DNA of 64,000 nucleotides from Brevibacterium sp. W7.2 (GCF_018137945.1 NZ_CP073089.1:930001-994000), one strand, 5' to 3'. Positions 1 through 8,644 are shown, counted from the stretch's first letter. Program-made: numbers and translations. The notes: generated by a model not told the origin, from the sequence alone.

Positions 1-111
1 GTCCGCGGTCAGGGCCTGTGCTGTCCGCGCCTGCGCTGACTGTGTGCAGAGTCCGTCGACGATCGCCGAGGCGATCTCCCCGACTCCGATGATGCCGAGC
101 GTCGTGCCCAT
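1..111 (-). CDS. proC: Pyrroline-5-carboxylate reductase-like protein, N-terminal fragment
   Basis: Only the first 37 codons lie in the window; the gene runs off the left edge. The ATG (complement of 109-111) is preceded by a GGAGGAGG ribosome binding site. The peptide opens MGTTLGIIGVGEIASAIVDG, a Rossmann dinucleotide-binding start with the GxGxxAxAIxxGL spacing typical of ProC, which reduces pyrroline-5-carboxylate to proline with NAD(P)H. Related NAD-binding families such as NADPH-dependent F420 reductases begin similarly, so the exact enzyme is inferred from a short stretch. It starts 17 bases past the stop of the WYL regulator gene and could be cotranscribed with it. Confidence 0.6.
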   Translation of the reverse strand, partial: MGTTLGIIGVGEIASAIVDGLCTQSAQARTAQALTAD

Positions 112-128
112 GCTTGGTCCTCCTCCGG

Positions 129-1196
129 TCAGCGGTGACGTCTCCTGCATTGTGTCATCGCCGGGGCGGAGTCGCCGTAGCGAGTGACGAGTTCGGTGCC
201 GATGCGGGCGAGTTCCGCGCGCACCGCGGGTGGGCCGACGACCTCGATCGTCGACCCCCACCCCGCGAGCTGTTCGGCCAGTGCCGCCGTGAGGTTGGCC
301 CCCACCTCGGCGATGGCCGTGTCCTCATCGGTGGAGATCACGGTGATCTGCCGTCCGAACTGGTGCATGAGGATCGGCAGCACCCAGCGGGGACATCGCA
401 CCCGCGCCGTCACTGCCGATCGCAGGGCTTCGACCTCGTCGACGTGAGCCGTCCAGAAATCGACGAGATCGATCTGTCGGTGGAGGTCCTCAGCCGGGCC
501 GGACCGTGACGGTGCCTCTGGCCCGACGGTGACATCAGCGTCGGTGACGGCATCGATCCGGTCGACGGCGAAGGTGCGCACCGTGGCCTCCCATCCCGGT
601 CCGTGGGCGGGCGCCTCGGTGGTGACCTCGTGGGCGACGAGGTACCAGACTCCGGCCTTGGCGACGAGGCCGACGGGACAGATGGTCACCGTGCGTCCGC
701 GGCCGTCCCTGGAGCGATAGCGCATGCGCAGGTGGGTGCGCGACAGCAGCGCAGAGCGGAGCTCGCCGAGGCGTCCGCTCATGTCCGCGGAATCGTCACC
801 CTTACTCGCACGCCCCCACGGGGAGTGGTCGTAGTGGACGGTCGTGGCGAGGATCTCGGCCTCTGCCCGCTGGCTCTCCGGGAGGGCGCGGAGGAGCTTG
901 CGGGTGGCGAGGCGCGTCTGCGGGGAGGCGAGGCCTGCGGTGCCGAGCATCCAGAACAGGGCATGGGCCTCGGGGGAGCGCAGGCCCGTGAGGTCGGTGC
1001 GGGCCCCGCCGAGCAGCTGCCACCCGCCGCCGCGACCGGGCTGAACGCTCACCGGAACTCCGGCCGCCGAGAGTGCCTCGAGGTCTCGTCGCGCGGTGGC
1101 CACGGAGATCTCGAGCTCGGCCGCCACCTCGGCGGCGGTGACCTTCCCCCGTCTCTGGAGGAGGAGAAGCAGGGCGAGAAGTCGATCTGCGCGCAT
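129..1196 (-). CDS. WYL-domain transcriptional regulator (DeoR-like HTH)
   Basis: A 355-residue cytosolic DNA-binding protein. Residues 1-60 form a winged helix-turn-helix of the HTH_11 type (MRADRLLALLLLLQRRGKVT, then the recognition part VATARRDLEAL). Residues about 140-215 fit the WYL ligand-sensing domain, with RYRSRDG and KAGVWYLVAHE, where the W-Y-L triad is visible, and the C-terminal part matches the WCX extension. It is divergent from a VOC-fold gene, and the 107-base spacer contains a clear dyad, so it probably controls that gene and itself. No Shine-Dalgarno is evident upstream of the ATG. Effector and targets are unknown. Confidence 0.88.
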   Translation of the reverse strand: MRADRLLALLLLLQRRGKVTAAEVAAELEISVATARRDLEALSAAGVPVSVQPGRGGGWQLLGGARTDLTGLRSPEAHALFWMLGTAGLASPQTRLATRKLLRALPESQRAEAEILATTVHYDHSPWGRASKGDDSADMSGRLGELRSALLSRTHLRMRYRSRDGRGRTVTICPVGLVAKAGVWYLVAHEVTTEAPAHGPGWEATVRTFAVDRIDAVTDADVTVGPEAPSRSGPAEDLHRQIDLVDFWTAHVDEVEALRSAVTARVRCPRWVLPILMHQFGRQITVISTDEDTAIAEVGANLTAALAEQLAGWGSTIEVVGPPAVRAELARIGTELVTRYGDSAPAMTQCRRRHR

Positions 1197-1214
1197 AGGA
1201 CAAGTATGCGCCTA

Positions 1215-1239
1215 AAAGTGATCATAACGTGAGCACTTT
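1215..1239. promoter_or_regulatory. Candidate operator between WYL regulator and VOC gene
   Basis: Inverted repeat with arms AAAGTGATCA and TGAGCACTTT (9 of 10 paired) around a 5-base spacer, in the shared promoter region of the divergent pair. The position and symmetry suggest a binding site for the WYL regulator. This is inference only. Confidence 0.5.
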
Positions 1240-1303
1240 GCCTGGAAGAGTTGCTCCCAACGGCAGCCATCGGGGGTGCCGCCGAACCGCACAAGGAGCC
1301 GAC

Positions 1304-1705
1304 ATGAGCACTCTCAGAGGACTGACGACCATGGTGCTGACCGCCGACGACGTCGAGGAGGCCGCCGCCTGGTACTCCGGGGTCCTCGGCATCGCGCCGT
1401 ACTTCCGGCAGCCGCCCGACGGCGACCCCGCCTACATCGAGTTCCGCATCGGCCCCGACGAGGACGAACTCGGGATCATGAGCAGAAGCTATGCTCCCGA
1501 CGGCACCCCGACAGGCAGCAGTTCGGTGACGTACTGGTTCGTCGATGACGTCGCGGCGGTGCTCGCTGACCTCGTCGCGTGCGGGGCGACGGTCCATGCG
1601 CCCGTGACCCCGCGGGGTGAGGAGTTCGTCACCGCCTCGGTGACCGACCCCTTCGGCAACGTGCTCGGACTCATGCACAGTCCCCACTGGCTCGCCCGGC
1701 ACTGA
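1304..1705 (+). CDS. VOC-superfamily (glyoxalase/bleomycin-resistance fold) protein
   Basis: A 133-residue single-domain protein with the paired beta-alpha-beta-beta-beta modules of the vicinal oxygen chelate fold: LTTMVLTADDVEEAAAWYSG at the start and VTDPFGNVLGLMHSP at the end. Many such proteins bind a metal and act on small molecules or antibiotics; the substrate here cannot be told. I chose the ATG at 1304 because AAGGAG sits seven bases upstream. An in-frame start at 1229 would add 25 low-complexity residues and would overlap the operator. The gene is divergent from the WYL regulator and is probably its target. Confidence 0.82.
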   Translation: MSTLRGLTTMVLTADDVEEAAAWYSGVLGIAPYFRQPPDGDPAYIEFRIGPDEDELGIMSRSYAPDGTPTGSSSVTYWFVDDVAAVLADLVACGATVHAPVTPRGEEFVTASVTDPFGNVLGLMHSPHWLARH

Positions 1706-1753
1706 GGAGCCCGCCTCGATTCACCGCCGGTCAGCGGGAACCAGGCGCCGGGG

Positions 1754-2848
1754 TCAGGAGTGAGGCTCGCGCGACGTCATCTGCTCGCCGGCGAAGGCGA
1801 GGAGCCCCGACACGCCTCCGCGCGCCAAGGCGTCCCGCTGCCGGTGAGCACCGGTCCCGGCGTCCAGCAGGCGGCGGACGCCGGCGCGCACGCGTTCGTC
1901 ATCGCCGTGGGCCGCCAGGGTCGGCTGCGCCCGGTCGACCGCGGCCCACACCGCGGCGGCCGCGGGCACTGACCTCTGCACGTCGGCATCCATGAGGGTC
2001 CCTGCGGTGCCGAACCGCGCGGCCTGCCAGTGGGCGACGTCGAGCAGGGCAGTCGGGATCGCTTCGGCCACCGGGTCCTCGATCTCGACCTCGACGAGGG
2101 AGCGGATGAGGAGCGCGAGGGTGAGCGCATCGTCGGCGCTCAGCTGCACATCGCAGGTCCTGATCTCCACGGTGCCGTGCCGCGGTGACAGGCGCGCCAG
2201 CCAGCCCACCATGGCCTCCTCGCCGATCACGTCGGTGCGCCGGAGCGCTGCGATGTGGGAGTCGTAGTCGGCGGCGTCGGCGAAGTGGGGAGGAGTGCCG
2301 TTGACGACCCAGCGGCGGTAGTGGATCGATCGCCAGCTGGCGAAGCCGCTGTCGACGCCTCGCCACACCGGAGAGTTCGCGCTCAGGGCGGTGAGCACCG
2401 GCAGCCACCGGCGAATCCCATTGAGCGCGCGCACGCCGGTCTCCTGGTCGGGGACACCGACATGGACGTGCATGCCGTTGATGAGCTGTTCCGCGGCGAT
2501 CGCCGGGGCCAGCGCCGTCATCTCCCGATAGCGCTCGCCGTCGCTGATCGCCGCAGGCACCTCCGCGAGCTGAGGCGCGGTGCCCAGCGCCGCGGCACTC
2601 AGCCCCAGCCGGTCGGCTGCGGCCGTGAGCGCCTCGCGGAAGCCGATGAGTGCGTCGAACCCCTCCGCGGCGGTGCGCAGCACGGGGGACGCATACTCGA
2701 CCTGGCAGGCGAGCCACTCGGTGGTGATCTGCCCACCGGTCGGCGGGATCGCCGTCAATGCCCTCAGCTGCTCGCTCGTCGGGGCAGCGGGCAGCAGAGT
2801 GGCGCGGTCGACGAGGAGGTACTCCTCCTCGATGCCGAAAGCGGACAA
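1754..2848 (-). CDS. Carboxylate-amine ligase, GCS2 family (YbdK-like)
   Basis: A 364-residue enzyme of the glutamate-cysteine ligase family 2. It starts with the family signature FGIEEEYLLVD, contains NGMHVHVGVPD (residues about 123-133) and the later active-site stretch GTVEIRTCDVQ. The family ligates an amino acid such as glutamate to an amine (often cysteine) with ATP; actinobacterial members are usually annotated as putative glutamate-cysteine ligase 2, but the physiological substrate is rarely proven. It lies 134 bases downstream of metQ on the same strand, separated from it by a strong hairpin, so it is likely its own transcription unit. Confidence 0.88.
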   Translation of the reverse strand: MSAFGIEEEYLLVDRATLLPAAPTSEQLRALTAIPPTGGQITTEWLACQVEYASPVLRTAAEGFDALIGFREALTAAADRLGLSAAALGTAPQLAEVPAAISDGERYREMTALAPAIAAEQLINGMHVHVGVPDQETGVRALNGIRRWLPVLTALSANSPVWRGVDSGFASWRSIHYRRWVVNGTPPHFADAADYDSHIAALRRTDVIGEEAMVGWLARLSPRHGTVEIRTCDVQLSADDALTLALLIRSLVEVEIEDPVAEAIPTALLDVAHWQAARFGTAGTLMDADVQRSVPAAAAVWAAVDRAQPTLAAHGDDERVRAGVRRLLDAGTGAHRQRDALARGGVSGLLAFAGEQMTSREPHS

Positions 2849-2933
2849 CTGACCTCCTCGGTGCCCTCATGCGCGTGTGCTGCCCGCGTCGTCTCCCGCC
2901 AGTAGGTCATCCGGCGGGGCCGTCTGTCAAGCT

Positions 2934-2964
2934 CCCGCACCCGCCCGGCAGCGGCGGGTGCGGG
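2934..2964 (-). terminator. Hairpin terminator after metNIQ
   Basis: Perfect 12-base-pair stem (2934-2945 with 2953-2964) and a 7-base loop, starting 19 bases past the metQ stop. It has no T-tract, as is common for GC-rich actinobacterial terminators. Confidence 0.65.
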
Positions 2965-2982
2965 TCAGCGGACCGCAGGTGA

Positions 2983-3819
2983 TCAGAAGCTCGGGAGGAC
3001 CGATCCGTCCGCCCACTTCTCCTCGATGAACTGCTTGACCTCGGGGGAGTGGAGCAGGTCGTTGAGCTTGGTGATGTTCTCGTCGTCCTTGTTCTCCGTG
3101 CGGGCGGCGAGGAAGTTGCCGTAGGGGTTGTTCTCCGCCGATTCGAGGAGGATTCCGTCCTCGGCGGGGCTGAGACCGGCCTCGAGGGCGTTGTTGCCGT
3201 TGATGACCGAGGCGTCGACGTCCTGGAGGGTCCGTGCCAGCTGCGCGGCATCGGCCTCGACGAACTCGATGTTCTTCGGGTTGTCGCGCACATCGGAGAG
3301 CTTCGCGCTGACCGCGTCGACCCCGTCGTTGAGGGTGATGAGCTGGGCCTCTTCGAGCATCTTCAGGGCTCGACCCTGGTTCGCGGGATCGTTGTTGATG
3401 CCGATCTTCGCGCCGTCGGGCAGATCGTTGACGTCCTCGACCGTGTTCGAGAACAGGGCGAAGGGCTCGAGGTTGATCGGTTCGAAGCCGGTGATCTCAT
3501 ACCCCTGGCCCGCGATCTCGGAGTCGAGGTACGGCTTGTGCTGGAAGTAGTTCGCGTCGATGTCGCCGTCGGCGAGCGCCTTGTTCGGCAGCGTGTAGTC
3601 GGTGTACTCCTTGACCTCGATGTCGAGGCCGGCATCGGCGGCGAGGTTCTCGTCGACGAATCGGAGGATGTCGCCCTGCGGCACCGGGGTCGCCCCGACG
3701 GTGAGCGTCGTGACGTCCCCGTCCTGCTGGCCGACGGTGTCGGTCCCGCCGCCCATGAGCCCGCAGCCCGAGAGCAGCAGGGACGCGGATGCGGCGACGG
3801 CGATGAGCTTGGTCTTCAT
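2983..3819 (-). CDS. metQ: Methionine ABC transporter substrate-binding lipoprotein (NlpA/MetQ family)
   Basis: A 278-residue secreted lipoprotein that captures methionine outside the membrane for the MetNI importer. The N-terminus is a lipoprotein signal with the lipobox LLLSGCG, the acylated cysteine being about residue 19. The mature part shows the MetQ pattern, including VGATPVPQGDILRFV, NALEAGLSPAEDGILLE and HSPEVKQFIEEKW. It is the last gene of metN-metI-metQ, 87 bases after metI. Other members of the family bind other amino acids, but the NIL domain in the adjacent MetN supports methionine. Confidence 0.93.
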   Translation of the reverse strand: MKTKLIAVAASASLLLSGCGLMGGGTDTVGQQDGDVTTLTVGATPVPQGDILRFVDENLAADAGLDIEVKEYTDYTLPNKALADGDIDANYFQHKPYLDSEIAGQGYEITGFEPINLEPFALFSNTVEDVNDLPDGAKIGINNDPANQGRALKMLEEAQLITLNDGVDAVSAKLSDVRDNPKNIEFVEADAAQLARTLQDVDASVINGNNALEAGLSPAEDGILLESAENNPYGNFLAARTENKDDENITKLNDLLHSPEVKQFIEEKWADGSVLPSF

Positions 3820-3906
3820 GATTCTCCTGGATGTGTGTCGTGTGCTGGTGAAGGTCGGTGGGGCCGGGACCGCTCGGGCCCCGGCTGAGGTGGTGCCGGT
3901 GGTGCC

Positions 3907-4581
3907 TCAGCGGTGGTCGACGAGGCGGGCGATGCGGTCCCCGACGAACTGGATGAGGGCGACGATGACGACGAGGACGATGATGCACGCGATCATCGTG
4001 TCCGACTGGTAGCGCTGGTATCCGTAGGAGATCGCCAGCGCGCCGAGCCCGCCTCCGCCGACGGCTCCGGCCATCGCCGTGTACGACACGAGCGTCACCG
4101 AGGTGACCGTGGCCGCACCGATGAGACCGGGCAGCGCTTCGGGGATGAAGACCTGCCGGATCACCTGGCCGTTCGAGGCTCCCATCATCAGGGCCGCCTC
4201 GACCTTGCCGTCGGAGACCTCCCGCAGGGCGTTCTCGACGAGGCGGGCGTAGAACGGGATCGCCCCGACGGTGAGCGCCACGACCGTGGCCTGCCAGCCG
4301 AGAGCGGTGCCGACCATGAACCGCGTGAACGGGATGAGCGCGATCATGAGGATGATGAACGGGATCGACCGGGTGATGTCGACGATGAGCGAGAGCACCC
4401 GGTAGACGATCGGGTGCGGACTCAGCCCGCCCTTCGACGTCGTGAACAGCCAGATCCCCAGCGGCAGGCCGAAGAGGACCGCGAGGCCCGTCGACCACAC
4501 GGTCATGAGCAGGGTCTCGATCGTCGCCGGCCACATCTGGTCGGTGATCGCGGGATTGTCGAACCACATCGGATCGTTCAC
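3907..4581 (-). CDS. metI: Methionine ABC transporter permease
   Basis: A 224-residue integral membrane protein with about five transmembrane helices, the channel of the D/L-methionine importer. It carries the MetI-type sequence IVDITRSIPFIILMIALIPF and the cytoplasmic coupling loop EVSDGKVEAALMMGASNGQ, whose EAA-x3-G pattern docks onto the ATPase. Its start overlaps the metN stop by four bases (ATGA), which indicates translational coupling. Confidence 0.93.
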   Translation of the reverse strand: MNDPMWFDNPAITDQMWPATIETLLMTVWSTGLAVLFGLPLGIWLFTTSKGGLSPHPIVYRVLSLIVDITRSIPFIILMIALIPFTRFMVGTALGWQATVVALTVGAIPFYARLVENALREVSDGKVEAALMMGASNGQVIRQVFIPEALPGLIGAATVTSVTLVSYTAMAGAVGGGGLGALAISYGYQRYQSDTMIACIIVLVVIVALIQFVGDRIARLVDHR

Positions 4582-5552
4582 TGGGCTGCCACCTCCTCGG
4601 CGTGGATGCCCTCGGAGGCGAAGGCGATGACGAGCTCCCTGGCCTGCGCGGCGCTCGCCACGGAGAAGCGGATGCGGCCGACCTGACGGTTCTCGACGGT
4701 CTCGACGGCACCGGCGAGGATCGCCTCGGCGTCGAGGCCGACGGTGCCCGCACTGCGGAGCACGGCCGGCAGGGTCGTGCCGGCAAGCGCCACCTCGACG
4801 ATGCCGGCGTCACCGTCGCCGAGTCCGACCGGGGGCAGGGGGACGAGATCCTTGGCCAGGGTCGAACCGGGCTCGGAGATCACCTCGGCGAGCTTCCCGG
4901 TCTTCGCGACCCGACCGTCGGCGAGCAGCGTCACGGAGTCGCAGATCTCGCGGACGACGGACATCTCGTGGGTGATGATGAGGACGGTGATGCCCAGCCG
5001 GTCGCGCAGGGAGCGGATGAGGCCGAGGATCTGCTCGGTCGTCGAGGCGTCGAGGGCCGAGGTGGGTTCGTCGCAGAGGAGGACCTTGGGTTCGGCGGCG
5101 AGCGCCCGGGCGATGCCGACGCGCTGGCGCTGTCCGCCGGAGAGCTGCGCGGGATAGTTGTCGACACGGTCGCCCAGGCCGACGAACTCGAGGAGTTCGC
5201 GGGCCTTCGCGTGACGATCGGCCTTGCCGACTCCGGCGATCTGGAGCGGATGGGCGACGTTGTCGAGCGCCGTGCGCGAGTCGAGGAGGTTGACGTGCTG
5301 GAAGACCATCCCGATGTTCCGCCGTGCCCGGCGCAGCCCGCTGCCGGTCTGCTGGGTCAGGTCGGTGCCGTCGATGGACACGGTCCCCGAGGTGGGGCGG
5401 TCGAGCCCGGTGAGGCAGCGGATGAGGGTCGACTTTCCGGCGCCGGAGCGTCCGACGATGCCGTGGATCTCGCCTGCGGGGACGCTGAGGTCGATCTCCT
5501 CGAGCGCGACGGTGTCTCCGAACACCTTCCGCAGGCCGCGCAGTTCGATCAC
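4578..5552 (-). CDS. metN: Methionine ABC transporter ATP-binding protein with NIL domain
   Basis: A 324-residue ATPase that powers methionine uptake. Visible are Walker A GRSGAGKS (about 34-41), the Q-loop FQHVN, the signature LSGGQRQRVGIARAL, Walker B VLLCDEPTSALD and the switch histidine in IITHEMS. The last roughly 75 residues form the NIL regulatory domain, which in known MetN proteins binds methionine and inhibits transport when the pool is full. The start codon is GTG with GAGGAG upstream. No S-box (SAM-I/IV) riboswitch consensus is visible in the leader. A 26-codon open frame (5549-5629) ends in a GTGA overlap with this start. Confidence 0.95.
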   Translation of the reverse strand: MIELRGLRKVFGDTVALEEIDLSVPAGEIHGIVGRSGAGKSTLIRCLTGLDRPTSGTVSIDGTDLTQQTGSGLRRARRNIGMVFQHVNLLDSRTALDNVAHPLQIAGVGKADRHAKARELLEFVGLGDRVDNYPAQLSGGQRQRVGIARALAAEPKVLLCDEPTSALDASTTEQILGLIRSLRDRLGITVLIITHEMSVVREICDSVTLLADGRVAKTGKLAEVISEPGSTLAKDLVPLPPVGLGDGDAGIVEVALAGTTLPAVLRSAGTVGLDAEAILAGAVETVENRQVGRIRFSVASAAQARELVIAFASEGIHAEEVAAQ

Positions 5553-5944
5553 AGGCTCAACTCCTCGTTGTCGTCTCCGGCTCCCCGGCTCGGTGGAGCG
5601 GCAGGGGTCCGGAGTGCTTCATGGTTCATGGGGGTGCTCAGTGCTCATGAGCGCAGGACCCGGCCGTGGCCGGATCTCGTCGTCGGCCCGCCGCCTGCGA
5701 CGGTGGGGCAGGGGCGGGCAGTTCAGCATGTCAAATTGTCCGACTCCCGAGGGGACCCCCAGGACATAAAACGTCGCATTGGCCGGCCAACGTGACGAAC
5801 GCCTCAGTGAACAGATGGGGTCGTGATTTCGTCGGCGAGAGTTACCCCGCGGTTCAGACGTGGGTCATTGTCCGTCCATAGCGTGTCTGCCCGTGGCCTC
5901 CCGCGGACCCGTGCGGAGGCGAAGACTTCTCAGAGAGGTGGACG
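5553..5944. other. Intergenic region between metN and the metallophosphoesterase gene
   Basis: 392 bases with two divergent leaders. On the minus strand there is a perfect 10-base palindrome GCTCATGAGC at 5643-5652, a TTGACA hexamer (complement of 5729-5734) without a convincing -10 partner, and a small reading frame running into metN. On the plus strand only the GAGAGGTGG ribosome site just before 5945 is clear. No riboswitch consensus was recognised. Confidence 0.4.
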
Positions 5945-7195
5945 ATGAACGACGAGAACCCCCACAGCGCCGAGGCGGCCGGACACGGCGGACGCAGCGG
6001 CTGGAACCGGCGCGGCATGCTCCAGGCCGCCGGTGCCACGGCCCTCGGTGCCGGACTGGCCGGCCTCGGGGCGATGCCCGCGGCCGCGAAGCCCGGCAAG
6101 TCCAACGGCAAGGGTGCGGGGAACTCGGCGCAGGAGGGAATCGTGCGCAAGGAGCTGAAGTTCTCCTCCTCCGGGGCGTTCACGATCGTCCAGTTCAACG
6201 ACACGCAGGACTCGCACCGGACCGACGTGCGCACCACCGAACTCCAGAACGCTGTGCTCGACGATGTGAAGCCGAACTTCGTCGTCATCAACGGTGACGT
6301 CATCAACGGCGGACCCGGATCGGTGACGGAGGTCAAGCAGGCGATCAACAACGTCGTCCTGCCGATGGAGCAGCGGAAGATCCCGTGGGCGCTGACCTTC
6401 GGCAACCACGATGAGGACAGCACCGGCAAGACCGGCTTCGACGAAGCCGACATGATCGCCTTCATCGACCAGTACGAGTACAACCTCAACACGACCGGTG
6501 CCGACGTCACCGGCACCTCGAACCAGGTCGTCACGGTCGCGGCCTCGAACGGCAACGCCGACGCGTTCGCGATCTGGCTCCTCGACTCCGGTCGCTACGC
6601 GCCCAAGGAGATCGCCGGGCAGAACTTCGACGGCTACCCCGACTGGGACTGGCTGCGCTACGACCAGGTCGAATGGTACGCGGAGACCTCCCGGGGACTG
6701 GAGAAGAAGGCCAAGCGCAAGGTGCCGGGCCTCGTGTTCCAGCACATCGCCCTTCACGAGCACCGGGCGATGTGGTTCTCGAGCATCGACTCGCGCACCG
6801 CCGGCGACCACGAGCGCGCCGTGAAGAAGCACAGCATCGTCGGGGAGCGCAACGAGGCCGAATGCCCGGGACCGTTCAACTTGGGGATGTTCAACGCGAT
6901 GCTCGGCCGCGGCGACGTCCGCGGGCTCTTCGTCGGTCACGATCACATCAACAGCTACAGCGGCAACTACTACGGCATCGAACTCGGCTACTCGCCGGGC
7001 ACCGGCTTCCAGCCCTACGGTCTGCCCGGGGCGGAGAAGAACCGGATGCGCGGTGCCCGCGTGTTCACCCTCGACGAGGGGGCCGAGGGCGTCTACACGG
7101 GGTCGGAGATCAAGTTCGCCCGTGACTACGGCATCGACACGAGCTCGGGCAACCAGCCGGGCGAGCCCGCGGAGTTCCCCTCCTACGTGAAGTGA
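5945..7195 (+). CDS. Tat-exported calcineurin-like metallophosphoesterase
   Basis: A 416-residue secreted phosphoesterase. The N-terminus has a twin-arginine signal (NRRGMLQAAGA, arginines at 22-23) with a hydrophobic stretch and a probable cut after APAAA-like MPAAA near residue 48. The dimetal motifs are in order: QFNDTQDSH, VVINGDVING, TFGNHDED, FQHIALHEH and the C-terminal GHDH. In the first block D-x-H appears as D-T-Q-D, as in Dcr2-like phosphohydrolases. It presumably releases phosphate from organic or protein substrates at the cell surface. Folding before export is implied by Tat routing. The substrate is unknown. Confidence 0.88.
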   Translation: MNDENPHSAEAAGHGGRSGWNRRGMLQAAGATALGAGLAGLGAMPAAAKPGKSNGKGAGNSAQEGIVRKELKFSSSGAFTIVQFNDTQDSHRTDVRTTELQNAVLDDVKPNFVVINGDVINGGPGSVTEVKQAINNVVLPMEQRKIPWALTFGNHDEDSTGKTGFDEADMIAFIDQYEYNLNTTGADVTGTSNQVVTVAASNGNADAFAIWLLDSGRYAPKEIAGQNFDGYPDWDWLRYDQVEWYAETSRGLEKKAKRKVPGLVFQHIALHEHRAMWFSSIDSRTAGDHERAVKKHSIVGERNEAECPGPFNLGMFNAMLGRGDVRGLFVGHDHINSYSGNYYGIELGYSPGTGFQPYGLPGAEKNRMRGARVFTLDEGAEGVYTGSEIKFARDYGIDTSSGNQPGEPAEFPSYVK

Positions 7196-7211
7196 GCTGA
7201 CCCCGTGAGCT

Positions 7212-7259
7212 GGCGGGACTGCGCCGTCGCCGATGAGGCGGCGTGTTCGCGGTCCCGCC
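7212..7259. terminator. Possible bidirectional terminator
   Basis: GGCGGGAC at 7212-7219 pairs with GTCCCGCC at 7252-7259, and a smaller GC hairpin lies inside the loop. It sits between convergent genes, 17 bases after the phosphoesterase stop. Confidence 0.45.
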
Positions 7260-7316
7260 TTCGCCGTCAGCTCCTGGCCCGGTCCCTCCCGGCAGAGGTG
7301 CCGCCTCGGCCCTGCG

Positions 7317-7550
7317 TCACTCGGGTGGCGGGGGAGCCGGTGCCCGGAAGCCCACGAGGCGGTGGCTGCCATCGCAGAGGGGCGGGATTCCGCTCTTGCC
7401 GCAGCGGCACAGGGCGACGACTCCGCGGTCGGTCACGGTGTCCTCGCGACCGGGCCCGGCGAGGATCTCAAAGCTGCCGCGCACGAGGAGCGGACCGTCG
7501 GGGCAGGGGGTGATGGTCGCTGCGGGTTCGCTGTCGTCCACGGGAGTCAC
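7317..7550 (-). CDS. CDGSH iron-sulfur domain protein
   Basis: A 77-residue soluble protein with a single CDGSH module: CRCGKSGIPPLCDGSH, giving ligands Cys48, Cys50, Cys59 and His63 for a redox-active, pH-labile [2Fe-2S] cluster (mitoNEET-type). Bacterial single-motif members act as small electron carriers or cluster donors. Its start overlaps the end of the upstream diiron-type oxidase gene by four bases, so the two are translated together, which suggests it may supply electrons or iron to that enzyme. Confidence 0.9.
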   Translation of the reverse strand: MTPVDDSEPAATITPCPDGPLLVRGSFEILAGPGREDTVTDRGVVALCRCGKSGIPPLCDGSHRLVGFRAPAPPPPE

Positions 7551-8644
7551 CCTTTCTCAGGCGCCGTCGGTGTCCGGAGAGAGGTGCGGTCGTTCTGCCA
7601 GCTCTCGAGCATGTGGGCTCCCGTCAGATCGTCGAGGTGGAGGCAGGCCCGCGCCCCGAAGAGGATGTCGGCGATGAGGCTCGGATCGTCGTCGGCGGCA
7701 CCGCCGGCGAGGTCTCTGCCGGCGATCTGCTCGTGCACGGCGTCGGCTTCGACATGTTCGTCGAAGTACTCCGTGACGTCCGCGCCGCACCCGTGCCGAC
7801 TGAACGCGCGCGAGTAGAGCCGGTTGGGAATCGACGAGGTCATCTCGAACGCTGCGAGATGACCGATGGTCGCTCCCCGCAGGCGCCGGTTGAGCCCGAA
7901 GAGGTTCATCGCGTTGAAGGCCGCGAGAGTGAGTGCGGGAACCTCGTCGAGGTAGTGGTCGGGTTCATCGCTGAGGCCGTAGCCGCGCATCGTGCGGGCG
8001 AAGATCTCCGCGTGGACCCGGTCGGGGGAGCCGCCGCCGTACTCGTCGGCCTGGATCTCGACGAGTGCTGCCTTGGCGCGTCCCCGCAGGCGAGGGATCG
8101 CCCACGAATGGGCGTCGGCCTCCCGGAGCGTGTAGATCGATTTGTGGATGAGTAACTCCCGCAGCTGTTCTGCGGTCGCATGACGCGACGCCCAGGTCGC
8201 CAGCGTCGGCTGCGTGACCTCGGCAGTCATCGCGAAGAGGACCTCTGAGACTTCCTCTCCGCTGTTCGGCAACGGGTCCGCCGTGGCGGTGCGCTCTCGC
8301 AGGGCGGCTTCGAAGGGCTCCTCGACGCTCCGGCGCAGCGCGATCAGACGCGGATCCCACTCGAAGTCCCCGCGGACGAAGGGGGCGGGTCCGATGTGGA
8401 GCAGGTGGAGGAGGAACAGCGACAGCTGGAGGTCCTCGTCGCCGACGATGTCCGGCGTCTCCCGCAGCGCCACCGTGGCCGCTTCGTCAAGGCGCTGCCA
8501 CAGCGGGGCGGCTTCCTCGCTCTCCTCGTGGGCGAGCACTGCGAGCAGCGCCGCACTCAGCGGCCCTCGCGGTTCGGGGACGCCTCCTGGCAGTGTTGTC
8601 GCCGCAGTTGGGTCTGCTGCCGGCTCGATGGGGGTGGTCGTCAT
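7547..8644 (-). CDS. Iron-containing redox enzyme family protein (heme-oxygenase-like diiron fold)
   Basis: A 365-residue alpha-helical protein. It shows spaced acidic and histidine residues typical of the heme-oxygenase-like diiron oxidases: IQADEYGGG followed by RVHAEIFARTM, and near the C-terminus YFDEHVEADAVHE. Known members cleave C-C or hydroxylate C-H bonds with O2, but the substrate here cannot be predicted. I prefer the ATG at 8644 (MTTTPIEPAAD), preceded by CGGGAGCAGAG. A start at 8734 would add 30 unconserved residues. It is coupled by overlap to the CDGSH gene. Confidence 0.82.
   Translation of the reverse strand: MTTTPIEPAADPTAATTLPGGVPEPRGPLSAALLAVLAHEESEEAAPLWQRLDEAATVALRETPDIVGDEDLQLSLFLLHLLHIGPAPFVRGDFEWDPRLIALRRSVEEPFEAALRERTATADPLPNSGEEVSEVLFAMTAEVTQPTLATWASRHATAEQLRELLIHKSIYTLREADAHSWAIPRLRGRAKAALVEIQADEYGGGSPDRVHAEIFARTMRGYGLSDEPDHYLDEVPALTLAAFNAMNLFGLNRRLRGATIGHLAAFEMTSSIPNRLYSRAFSRHGCGADVTEYFDEHVEADAVHEQIAGRDLAGGAADDDPSLIADILFGARACLHLDDLTGAHMLESWQNDRTSLRTPTAPEKG

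Noticed and set aside
114-509. Open frames opposite the WYL regulator
   Set aside because: They are antisense to a clear HTH-WYL gene and show no domain or ribosome site.
1229-1303. Longer N-terminus for the VOC protein
   Set aside because: The extra 25 residues lack family similarity, and a good AAGGAG site points to the ATG at 1304.
5553-5944. SAM riboswitch upstream of metN
   Set aside because: No S-box, SAM-IV or SAM-II consensus core could be found in the leader on either strand.
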